Source: an uncultured beta proteobacterium (GTDB taxonomy: Bacteria > Pseudomonadota > Gammaproteobacteria > Burkholderiales > Burkholderiaceae_B). Taken from it: a DNA stretch of 35,794 nt. Shown piece by piece: positions 1 to 7,509 of this stretch. The first letter of the stretch is position 1; the number at the start of each line of letters is the position of its first letter. The position numbers and the translations under genes are program-made. Location of the stretch: assembly GCA_903894155.1 (NCBI GenBank), contig CAITPF010000339.1, forward strand, positions 1 through 35,794, written 5' to 3'. The notes under the pieces were generated by a model. The model searched no databases, was not told where the DNA came from, and was given only the letters and a program-made list of their open reading frames with translations.

Positions 1-1015
1 ATCTCCCTCCTTCCCGCGCAAGCGGTGGCCGAAGGCCAAGGTGGGAGAGGATGTCAACATGTTGTAGGAGTACGCAAAAACCGCACCGAGCGAAGCGGTG
101 TCGGAAATGTTCCCGTCAACGCCGACGGCCACGCCGCCACCGTTGGCGCGGTAGCCCGGCACGCTATTCAGGGCGCTTTGGTTTGTGACACTGCCAAAGG
201 GTTTGATCCAGACGCTGCGCTCAGTCGCAAAATAATCACCCGATTCCATTCCTCGAATGTTGTCGAGCCGCGCCATGACCGTTTGCTGGAAGGCACGCTG
301 CGTGTTGTAGGTTGCCTGGGATGCTCCGCCCACGAGTACCGGTAGTGTCTGGCTGATCGCGTTCGAAAGCGCCGGGCCACTCAGACTTGCCGGCACCCGC
401 CGTTCCAAATATGGTCGGGCTGACGATGCGCCAGGGCGTGCCTTGCGTCCAGTCCCAGTTGCGCGCGGAAATATCCAGTGGAATCGCCTGTGCAGCGGGA
501 GGACTGAACGTCGCCGGGTTGTAAGGAGCCATATAAGCCCAATGCGTAATCAGCAACCCGGAGCCTGTAATCATCTGCATTTCCATCTCGGGCACATCGC
601 CCCGGGAACGCATCTGACCGATGCCAATCGTTGGCGTCCCCCCCGTCGTCGGCGTAAACAAAATCGTGATCTGACCGGTGGGCGACACCGTTCCCTGCAT
701 CACGGTCTGAGACGTCGTTGTCGTCCCGGCAATCGCCAAACTGGCAGTACTGAGTCCGCTGAACGATCCGTTGACTGCCCGCCCGATGGCCCAGAGAGTC
801 TGGTCGCCGATCGGCACGGGGTTGTTGAACCCGCTGCGCGGTGACGCATACGCCAAAAGCTGGGGAACGGGTACGTACCAGTTGCTATTCGAAATCGCCG
901 CGTCCCAGCTCGAGGATTGCGCGCTGACATAAGATGACCCACTACAGCCAAGAACAAGCGCAATCAGTGACTGGACCTGGAGGCGAAGGCGTTGTGTCCG
1001 ATGACTCCTGAGCAT
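1..1015 (-). pseudogene. Autotransporter (type V secretion), frameshifted and cut by the window edge
   Basis: The frame read from the ATG at 1015 begins with a signal peptide (basic start, hydrophobic core, cleavage near VSAQ) and a Gly/Thr/Ser-rich passenger-like region. A longer frame opens at 1069 but overlaps the preceding oxidase gene. Near bases 381-392 this frame turns into non-homologous sequence. The frame offset by one base then continues with residues typical of the start of an autotransporter beta-barrel: an SLSGPALSNAIS stretch, then VWIKPFGSV and a GGGVAVGVDGNISD segment. One extra base would explain the break. Either the gene is inactivated or this is a sequencing error. Only about 100 barrel residues lie inside the window. 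It follows the oxidase gene on the same strand, but its function looks unrelated to it. The family is well supported; its intactness is not. Confidence 0.7.
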
Positions 1016-1052
1016 TGGGCGGGCCTTTGGGGTGGCGATTTTGGCACTAAAG

Positions 1053-2342
1053 TCAAAGACCACCGTCATTCAGGCGGTACCACGTCACCACGGCATTGAC
1101 ATAAATCCTGCGCAGCCCGTATAGCGGAAACGGCTTGATTGGACTCGGTTCGAAGGGCAGAACGTCAGCGTTGCCGGTTGCGACGTAGGCAGCCAGTGCG
1201 CGTCCCATGCTCGTCTGCAGGGCAACGCCACGCCCCATACAGCCGATATCGATCAGCAATCCAGGCGCTGGCTCGTGGATGTGCGGCAAATAGTCTCGTG
1301 TGACGGCGACGCGGCCACACCAACGGTATTCAAAGGGCTGAGATGCAGCCTGGGGGAACATTTTTTTCAATACGCGCTCAAGATGCGCCCAATCCTCGGG
1401 CCCCTTGGGTTCCCTGAACGGCCCACGACCACCCATTAAAAGTCGTCCGGCATGATCCAGGCGGAAGTAAAGCAACAGATTTCGCGTGTCAGAACACACG
1501 TGGCCCTGGGGCATGATCGTCCGGCGGATCTCCTCGGGCAAGGGCGGGGTTGCGACCTGAAAGGTATTCGCATCGATGATCGTCGTTTTCAGGTCAGGCC
1601 AGAGGTTTGAATCGTAGCCATTGGTGCACATCACGACGCGATCTGCTGAGGCCTTGACGCCTGAGGCCAGGTGCACCGTCCATTTGCCGTTCTGTGAAGA
1701 AAGGCTCTGGACTGGGGAATCGGTAAATACTTTAGCGCCCGCATCGATTGCGGCTTTCGCCAGGCATCGCACATAACTCAGGGGCTGCACCGCACCCGCT
1801 CGCTCATCCACCCAGCCGCCGAGATAGCGATCCGTACCAAGCAGTGTCTGGATCTGCGACTTGTCCAGAAAGCGCACGGGGGCTCCCAGGCGAGACCACT
1901 GCTGCGCACGCTGGTTGGCGATTGTTAACGCGGCCGCGCGATGTGCGCCCTGAATCCAGCCTTGCCGAACGTGCGGCACATCCATGTTGTGGGCCTTGAT
2001 CAGATCAAAGACCGAATCTGCAGTCTTGCCGGCGAAGTCGATCAGACGCGTGCCGCGCTCATTGCCAAACATCTTGAGGAGGTCATCCGGGTCGAATTTG
2101 AGCCCGGGGATGACCTGGCCGCCGTTGCGCCCCGACCCACCAAAGCCGATCTCCCTGGCCTCCAGGAGCGTCACGCTGATGCCGCGTTGCGCAAGATGCA
2201 GCGCCGTGCTGAGGCCTGCGTACCCGCCACCGATCACAATGACATCTGTCTGCAGGTTCTGTTCCAGCTGATCCGTCGCAGGCGCAGCACAGGCCGTCGC
2301 GGCCCAAAGAGAAGGCGACAGTGGAAATGGAACGGAATACAT
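1053..2342 (-). CDS. FAD-dependent amine/amino acid oxidase, DAO family (PuuB-like)
   Basis: This 429-residue protein should oxidise a primary or secondary amine, or an amino acid, using FAD. Near residues 34-50 it has the dinucleotide-binding motif VIVIGGGYAGL, followed by an acidic strand end (LLEARE) and the GSGRNGGQ segment typical of the DAO family. A C-terminal DIGCMGRGVALQTSMGR segment closes the FAD site. Length and the N-terminal PSLWAATA segment match gamma-glutamylputrescine oxidase-type proteins (about 426 residues). It lies 16 bases after the ABC ATPase gene on the same strand, so it probably oxidises what the importer brings in. The substrate cannot be read from sequence; a gamma-glutamyl-polyamine or an N-methyl or D-amino acid are all possible. 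Confidence 0.85.
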   Translation of the reverse strand: MYSVPFPLSPSLWAATACAAPATDQLEQNLQTDVIVIGGGYAGLSTALHLAQRGISVTLLEAREIGFGGSGRNGGQVIPGLKFDPDDLLKMFGNERGTRLIDFAGKTADSVFDLIKAHNMDVPHVRQGWIQGAHRAAALTIANQRAQQWSRLGAPVRFLDKSQIQTLLGTDRYLGGWVDERAGAVQPLSYVRCLAKAAIDAGAKVFTDSPVQSLSSQNGKWTVHLASGVKASADRVVMCTNGYDSNLWPDLKTTIIDANTFQVATPPLPEEIRRTIMPQGHVCSDTRNLLLYFRLDHAGRLLMGGRGPFREPKGPEDWAHLERVLKKMFPQAASQPFEYRWCGRVAVTRDYLPHIHEPAPGLLIDIGCMGRGVALQTSMGRALAAYVATGNADVLPFEPSPIKPFPLYGLRRIYVNAVVTWYRLNDGGL

Positions 2343-2358
2343 GAAGAAATGCCCTTGA

Positions 2359-3090
2359 TTACATCGGATGGAGTATGCGGCGCAAAAAATCCTGCGTACG
2401 CGGGTGCTTGGGATGGTTTAGCAATTCGCGCGCGGGCCCTTGCTCGACGATGACGCCACCGTCGATGAACAGGACCCGATCCGCGACTTCACGCGCAAAA
2501 CCCATCTCGTGGGTCACGACGACCATCGTCATGCCCGAAACGGCCAGATTGCGCATGACCTCGAGGACATCGCCGACCAGTTCCGGGTCGAGCGCCGAGG
2601 TCGGTTCGTCGAACAGGATGGCCTTCGGGCGCATCGCCAGCGCGCGTGCAATCGCCACGCGCTGTTGCTGTCCACCAGAAAGTTGAGCCGGGTAGGCGTG
2701 TTCCTTGTCGGCCAGACCGACCCGGGCGAGCAGTTCACGTCCGTGCCTGGCTGCCTCCTGGTACGGCTCTTTCTTGACATAGACAGCCCCTTCGATCACG
2801 TTCTCAAGGGCCGTGCGATGCGGGAACAGGTTGAACTTCTGAAACACCATCGATACTTGCTCGCGGATCAGGACGATCGACTTGTCGCTGGCGTTTACCG
2901 TAATCCCGTCTATGCTGATCTGGCCACTGTTGTAACTTTCCAGCCCGTTGATGCAGCGAAGGATGGTTGATTTTCCGGAGCCGGATGGGCCGATGATGCA
3001 GACCACTTCTCCCTTGCTGACCGAGGCATCGATACCCTTGAGAACTTCGTTCGTGCCAAAGCTCTTTCGTACGCTGGTGATTTCGATCAT
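2359..3090 (-). CDS. Amino acid ABC transporter, ATP-binding protein (GlnQ/HisP type)
   Basis: This is the cytoplasmic ATPase of a polar amino acid importer, 243 residues, the normal size. It shows Walker [10 protein letters not shown] (residues 34-42), a Q-loop ([11 protein letters not shown]), the ABC signature LSGGQQQR, Walker [15 protein letters not shown] and the switch histidine in VVTHEMGFA. The FNLFPH sequence after the Q-loop is typical of amino acid importers. Its ATG overlaps the permease stop codon as ATGA (3087-3090), so the two are translationally coupled. The binding protein lies further upstream and the oxidase downstream. Confidence 0.95.
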   Translation of the reverse strand: MIEITSVRKSFGTNEVLKGIDASVSKGEVVCIIGPSGSGKSTILRCINGLESYNSGQISIDGITVNASDKSIVLIREQVSMVFQKFNLFPHRTALENVIEGAVYVKKEPYQEAARHGRELLARVGLADKEHAYPAQLSGGQQQRVAIARALAMRPKAILFDEPTSALDPELVGDVLEVMRNLAVSGMTMVVVTHEMGFAREVADRVLFIDGGVIVEQGPARELLNHPKHPRTQDFLRRILHPM

Positions 3091-3740
3091 TTCGGGGCAT
3101 TCCTTTTTTCAAAATGGCGAACCAGCAAGATCAAAGGGATGCACATCACGAGATACATGATCGCAACTAGCGAAAATACCGTGGCATTCTTGAACGAGCT
3201 CGAGGCAATCAACTTGCCCTGCAGGGCAAGTTCGGCCACCGTGATGGTGGATGCCTGGGACGAATCCTTGAGCATCATGATCATGATGTTGCCATAGGGC
3301 GGAAGCATAATCTTGACTGCCTGCGGCAGGACCACGCGACGCATGGTCAGGCTCCAGCTCATGCCCATGGACATGGCGGCCTCGACCTGGCCTTTGTCGA
3401 TCGCCTCGATGCCTGCCCTGAAATTCTCTGCCTGGTAGGCTGAGTAGGCGAGCCCGAGGCCAATAATCGCCGCGTGCAACGATGAAAGGGAAAGGCCCAT
3501 GTCGGGCAAGACGAAATAGATATAAAAAAGCAATACGATGATCGGGATGCCCCGCAGCAAGTTGATCATCGTTGAACTGATCCAGACCAGCACCGGAAAC
3601 CCGGACACTCGCATCAGCGCCCATACCATTCCCAGTACCGTTGAGAACAGCAACGAGCCCACAGTGACCAGAATCGTGAATTTAGCCCCTTCCAGCAGAA
3701 AGGGAAGGTACTCGATGGCGTCTGCAAAAAACTGCGTCAT
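3087..3740 (-). CDS. Amino acid ABC transporter permease (HisM/GlnP type)
   Basis: This inner-membrane permease should form the translocation path for the neighbouring binding protein and ATPase. The reading frame extends to an ATG at 3785, but I prefer the ATG at 3740 because a GGAG lies 10 bases upstream of it and the protein then begins [20 protein letters not shown], as family members do. About five hydrophobic segments are visible. The coupling EAA loop is present as [22 protein letters not shown], where the conserved Gly and the LPQA end are clear. Length is about 217 residues, normal for the family. The stop overlaps the ATPase start. Confidence 0.92.
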   Translation of the reverse strand: MTQFFADAIEYLPFLLEGAKFTILVTVGSLLFSTVLGMVWALMRVSGFPVLVWISSTMINLLRGIPIIVLLFYIYFVLPDMGLSLSSLHAAIIGLGLAYSAYQAENFRAGIEAIDKGQVEAAMSMGMSWSLTMRRVVLPQAVKIMLPPYGNIMIMMLKDSSQASTITVAELALQGKLIASSSFKNATVFSLVAIMYLVMCIPLILLVRHFEKRNAPK

Positions 3741-3803
3741 GCGTGTCAATCTCCGGGGTGGGGTGGGCTGCAAGGTGGATGCCATGCAGCCCCATCGAGC
3801 CGA

Positions 3804-4565
3804 TTACGCGCCCAGGCCCCACTTTTTCAGGATGGTGTCGATCGTGCCATTGGCCTTGAGTTTTGCAAGGGCTGCGTTCACCTTGGCCATCAGCTCCGGA
3901 TTGTCCTTGTTGGCGGCGATACCGATGCTTCCGATCACCGTCGGTTTGTAGGACTTGTCGAGCCTCACGTTCGGGTTGTCGCCCTGGCTCAGAATGTACG
4001 CGGCAATCGGATAGTCAAGCAGGCCGACCTGGATACGTCCGGCATTGAGGTCGCGGATCATGTCCTGCGAACCGTCATAGAGTTTGATTTCCTTGATTCC
4101 ATCGACCTTCTTGAGCGGTTCGACGTAGGCGGTGCCAACCTGCACACCAACGCTCATCCCCTTGAAGTCATCAAAAGAATTGAAAGGCCTGTCCGCCGTG
4201 GCCTTGGCAAGCATCAGGCCTTCGCCGTAGCGATAGATCGGCTCTGAAAAAGCCACGACTTCCTGCCGTTGCGGGGTGATATACATCGCGGCGGACACCA
4301 GGTCGATTCGCTTTGAAGTCAGCGAGCCAATCAGCGCTGAAAACGGCATGGGCTCAATCTGAACCTTGAAGCCGGCCTCTTTTCCAACGGCGTTGATGAT
4401 GTCGACCATCGCGCCGTCTATGGTGTTCGTCTTGGTGTTGAGGAATGTGAAGGGGACTCCCGTGGGCGTCGATCCAACCTTGACAACGGTTTGTGCCAGT
4501 GCCGAGGCGCTCGCAGCGATGGCGAGAGTGGATATGAACGAAACGGCGAATGCTTTCAGTTTCAT
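3804..4565 (-). CDS. Amino acid ABC transporter, periplasmic substrate-binding protein
   Basis: This is a family 3 solute-binding protein of 253 residues that captures the substrate in the periplasm. An ATG at 4652 is possible, but the ATG at 4565 has an AGGAGT ribosome site 6 bases upstream and gives a clean signal peptide (MKLKAFAVSFISTLAIAASA, then ALAQ). Family markers are GVPFTFLN near the mature start, a ISAAMYIT-like segment followed by PQRQEVVAFSEPI (the Arg that usually holds the substrate carboxylate), and VGVQVGTAY in the second lobe. It lies 58 bases after the regulator and 19 bases before the longer permease frame. The ligand is not determined. Confidence 0.93.
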   Translation of the reverse strand: MKLKAFAVSFISTLAIAASASALAQTVVKVGSTPTGVPFTFLNTKTNTIDGAMVDIINAVGKEAGFKVQIEPMPFSALIGSLTSKRIDLVSAAMYITPQRQEVVAFSEPIYRYGEGLMLAKATADRPFNSFDDFKGMSVGVQVGTAYVEPLKKVDGIKEIKLYDGSQDMIRDLNAGRIQVGLLDYPIAAYILSQGDNPNVRLDKSYKPTVIGSIGIAANKDNPELMAKVNAALAKLKANGTIDTILKKWGLGA

Positions 4566-4571
4566 GGAATG

Positions 4572-4577
4572 ACTCCT
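4572..4577 (-). promoter_or_regulatory. Ribosome binding site of the ABC binding protein
   Basis: AGGAGT on the minus strand, 6 bases before the ATG at 4565. It decides the start in favour of this ATG over the upstream in-frame ATG at 4652, which overlaps the regulator gene. Confidence 0.7.
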
Positions 4578-4623
4578 GGTGGTTGGCCTGGTGAAAGGCG
4601 GCTGTGTGCTGCTTGGAACAGGT

Positions 4624-5184
4624 TTAGGCGCTGTGAATATTTGAAATGGCAAAAATGACCTCGGTACGATCCGTGCCGGGATTGCGCCATCGCCGTGGCG
4701 TACTGCTGCTGTAGCAAAAGCTGTCGCCGGCGTTTAGCAGGACGACCTGGTTATTGATCCAGAGCTCAAGCGAGCCCTGCAGCACCAGGCCGACCTGTTC
4801 GCCTTTGTCGGTAGCAAACCATTGCTCACCGGTGGATCCGCCAGCGGAAATAAACACGCGGCACAAGTCGAGTGCCGTGGCCTGCCGGGGGCTGACGATT
4901 TCCTTGAAAATTCCCTTTTCATCCAGATCCAGGCGCCGGTGCGTGCCAGCCCTGGCGACTTGCCCCTGCGCTTCACCGTCACGGTGTTCTGCGTTTCGCA
5001 GGAGTGCGTCGGTCTCAACATTCAATTCGCGGGCAAGCGCCTGCAATGACTTGACCGATACCGAACTCATGCCGCGTTCGATCTGGCTGAGCAAACCCAC
5101 GGACATCTGGCAGGCACTTGCCAGATCCGTCAACGACTTGCGCTGATTCTTGCGCAATTGCCTGATTTGCTGCCCGAGCCACAT
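4624..5184 (-). CDS. XRE-family transcriptional regulator with C-terminal cupin domain (PuuR-like)
   Basis: An N-terminal helix-turn-helix (LGQQIRQLRKNQRKSLTDLA, then CQMSVGLLSQIERGMSSVS) is followed from about residue 110 by a small cupin domain (GGSTGEQWFA, LVLQGSLELWI, LNAGDSFCYSSSTPRRWRN). Such proteins usually repress an adjacent uptake or catabolic operon and sense a small ligand in the cupin. The frame is open to a TTG at 5262, but neither start has a good ribosome site; the ATG at 5184 gives 186 residues, the normal length for the family. As the first gene on this strand, ahead of importer and oxidase, it probably controls them. The link to polyamines is inferred from the PuuR-plus-PuuB pairing only. 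Confidence 0.88.
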   Translation of the reverse strand: MWLGQQIRQLRKNQRKSLTDLASACQMSVGLLSQIERGMSSVSVKSLQALARELNVETDALLRNAEHRDGEAQGQVARAGTHRRLDLDEKGIFKEIVSPRQATALDLCRVFISAGGSTGEQWFATDKGEQVGLVLQGSLELWINNQVVLLNAGDSFCYSSSTPRRWRNPGTDRTEVIFAISNIHSA

Positions 5185-5265
5185 ATCGATCGCTGAGTGC
5201 GTGCGAAGCGTAATGGCTCTGGGGATTGGAGCGGAGCGCGTAGATTTCGTCAATTTTTCCAATCA

Positions 5266-5293
5266 TGAAAATTTCACGCATTAATAATTTTCA
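5266..5293. promoter_or_regulatory. Inverted repeat upstream of the XRE regulator, possible operator
   Basis: TGAAAATT and AATTTTCA form 8-base arms separated by 12 bases, in AT-rich sequence just upstream of the regulator gene and its operon. Position and symmetry suit an autoregulatory operator, but no consensus was matched. Confidence 0.3.
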
Positions 5294-5620
5294 ATATTAG
5301 ATAGCTCCAGTCGAAAGCGACACCTAGGGATTACCCGTGCCCGAGATCACCCTGGTCTGTTCGTGGCACAAAAAGGGGTTTCAGCCGAAGCAGCGCTGCA
5401 GACGCGTGCACCGCTCAGGATGCAGCCATTAGGCAGATACCGTATCACGATCAATTGGCGTCCTGATCGTTGCAAGGCACTAAACGGAGAGTAGTACTAT
5501 TTAACTATATTAAAAATCCTATTTAGGATATTAATCCGATAAGCTAAAATGCAGTAAGACTACTGTGCTACTGTCGCCTCCTAATCAACATTCGCAAGAT
5601 TGTCTACTTGTAGACTTCGC
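5294..5620. promoter_or_regulatory. Divergent non-coding region between the XRE regulator and bcsE
   Basis: About 330 bases separate the two divergent genes and no convincing ORF lies here. Bases 5490-5550 are strongly AT-rich against the GC-rich surroundings and contain TATATT (5506-5511), TAAAAT (5545-5550) and the perfect 14-base palindrome ATCCTATTTAGGAT (5516-5529). This is the likely promoter and control region of the exopolysaccharide operon. I could not fit a convincing -35/-10 pair. Confidence 0.45.
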
Positions 5621-5626
5621 AAGGAG
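5621..5626 (+). promoter_or_regulatory. Ribosome binding site of the BcsE-like gene
   Basis: AAGGAG lies 6 bases before the TTG at 5633 and 15 bases before the ATG at 5642. The spacing favours an unusual TTG start. Confidence 0.5.
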
Positions 5627-5632
5627 ATCGAG

Positions 5633-7423
5633 TTGGGTCAAATGGTCGGGTTTGAAAAAAAACCACCGAAACTCTTTGTTGACGGCCTGTCCCCCGAGGT
5701 CAGCGCGATGGAGGATGGTTGCCTGTACGCAATCACCACCGAAGCGTCACCGAGCAAACTACCCCTGATGATTGGTAGTATCCGCGGCAACCTTGAGGAA
5801 GGTACAGCATGCACACTCATTGTTGATTCAATTGCCGACGTCGAAAACGATCAGGCAAAGGCGCTGTGGGGGGCCAGTCTGCCGTCCAGGATTGCCGACG
5901 GATCGCTGAACATATTTATCCCGCAAGACGACTTCAAGAAAAATTTATTCAGATATGGCATCAAGCGATTTCTAAGGGAACTCGAGCTATCTTCAATTCC
6001 TTCAGGGTCATTTCTCTGGATACAGCAGGCGGAGGCGTTGTTCCTGATGCAGGACATGCCGTTTGCGGTCAAACAGGCCGAAGTACTCAAGGATTGGCTT
6101 GGCGCGCGAGACATCACAGCAGTGCTGGTGTTTTCGCGTCTAAACAAAGCCGAACTGAACGACATTCACCTTCTCCAGGAAGGACTTGACGGCTTGTGCG
6201 CCGTTGGAATCGGTTCGGCAGGCGTCGAGGCGAAATTAGCCTATTGGCGATCGCCCAGCGGCGTGGCGGAACATGAAAACTACGCACTTGCGCTCCAGCG
6301 GACCGGGTTTTACCTCGCAACGCGCCTGAACACGGCGCTCGGCCCTGAGTCAAAAGCCGACGAGGACCAGGTCGACGAGTATCCGAAATACTTTTGCCTC
6401 GACCCAAGCCTCAAAGGCGAGCTTGATAAAACCCAGTGGCCCTGGAAATACCCTGAATCGCATCTGGACTTGTATCACGCCACGCGCGAAAGCAAATCGC
6501 CCACGATTGTCTTCGAATTTTCGACAACAACCGATTTCGTCAAACTTGCCGAAACGATCCACCTTGTGCGGCGAACGGTCGGGCGCAACGCAAAGATCAT
6601 CGTTCACGAAAATAAATTCTCGCTGCGACATGCCAACGAGACCCTGTTGATGCTCATCGGTACGAACCTGATCATCCATCAGGATTTCCCAATTTGGCGG
6701 ATTGCAAAGTCGATTGAGTCGCTTCAGGGCGTCAGGTTCGAGCGGGAAATCGACGGCGATATCGACGCCCTGTTCGCGAACGCGGCCGCCTCCTTCAAGT
6801 CGGGCTATCTAACCGTCAGTGACTTCATCAAGGAAGCGATCGCGCTGGTATTCCAGGCAGATTGTCTCTCGGCCCCGAAGGCCATGATCGCTGGGGTCGT
6901 GCGGCCCGGGTTAAACCTGAGCGACGTCGTACGGCGCATCGAATTTAACCGCGAAGGCGATCTGATTGCCGCGGCGGGAGGCTTTGTATACATCTTTCTC
7001 TACGCATGCCCCGAGTCCCAGGTCCTTCCGACGATCGAACGCAAACTGGGCGAGTCAATTCAAAGCGTATTTTCATCACAACAGATAATTTTCGATTCTT
7101 CAAAAATCCTCGAAGAACTCGAGCGGATCGAAGAGGTTCAGCCCTCACCCATCAACGCGAACGAAGAATACCGGGCTAATTCAGGCCGCCCTGTGATTGA
7201 CGCTCGCCAACTGCCGCGCAATCTCTATGCCTCAGAGAGCGAACCCGAACAAGCCGGGGGCACCGCGATTGGCCAAGATCCAATGGCCGAAACGCCGGCA
7301 AACGGGACGGCGCAAACGATCAAACCGGCCATGCAGCCTGGAATTCAGTCTATCTTGAAACGACTTTCCCAGGGCAAGGCCGTCGGCGAGGATGAGGGTT
7401 TGAAATCTCAACAACAAAACTGA
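5633..7423 (+). CDS. bcsE: BcsE-like c-di-GMP-binding protein
   Basis: This cytosolic protein of about 596 residues resembles BcsE, the c-di-GMP receptor that boosts bacterial cellulose synthesis. The key sign is the GIL-type segment at bases 6920-7010: FNREGDLI followed by AAAGGFVYIFLYAC. The REGD (bases 6950-6961) fits the RxGD c-di-GMP site of BcsE. The preceding 380 residues contain alternating strands and helices with WIQQAEALF, KIIVHENKFSLRHANE and LIGTNLIIHQDF segments like the BcsE core; there is no Walker A motif. It is longer than E. coli BcsE (about 523 residues) because of a polar, probably disordered tail of about 90 residues ending in a short amphipathic helix (IQSILKRL). It starts the plus-strand exopolysaccharide cluster, yet no bcsA/B/C follows. 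The start is uncertain (TTG 5600, TTG 5633 or ATG 5642). Confidence 0.8.
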   Translation: MGQMVGFEKKPPKLFVDGLSPEVSAMEDGCLYAITTEASPSKLPLMIGSIRGNLEEGTACTLIVDSIADVENDQAKALWGASLPSRIADGSLNIFIPQDDFKKNLFRYGIKRFLRELELSSIPSGSFLWIQQAEALFLMQDMPFAVKQAEVLKDWLGARDITAVLVFSRLNKAELNDIHLLQEGLDGLCAVGIGSAGVEAKLAYWRSPSGVAEHENYALALQRTGFYLATRLNTALGPESKADEDQVDEYPKYFCLDPSLKGELDKTQWPWKYPESHLDLYHATRESKSPTIVFEFSTTTDFVKLAETIHLVRRTVGRNAKIIVHENKFSLRHANETLLMLIGTNLIIHQDFPIWRIAKSIESLQGVRFEREIDGDIDALFANAAASFKSGYLTVSDFIKEAIALVFQADCLSAPKAMIAGVVRPGLNLSDVVRRIEFNREGDLIAAAGGFVYIFLYACPESQVLPTIERKLGESIQSVFSSQQIIFDSSKILEELERIEEVQPSPINANEEYRANSGRPVIDARQLPRNLYASESEPEQAGGTAIGQDPMAETPANGTAQTIKPAMQPGIQSILKRLSQGKAVGEDEGLKSQQQN

Positions 7424-7509
7424 CCGTTGTATTTCGATCCGATTGCTCGTCATCAAAAAGCGATTATTAACTCCCTCCTGGCTCTGCGACGTCCGGCACC
7501 AATAAAGCG

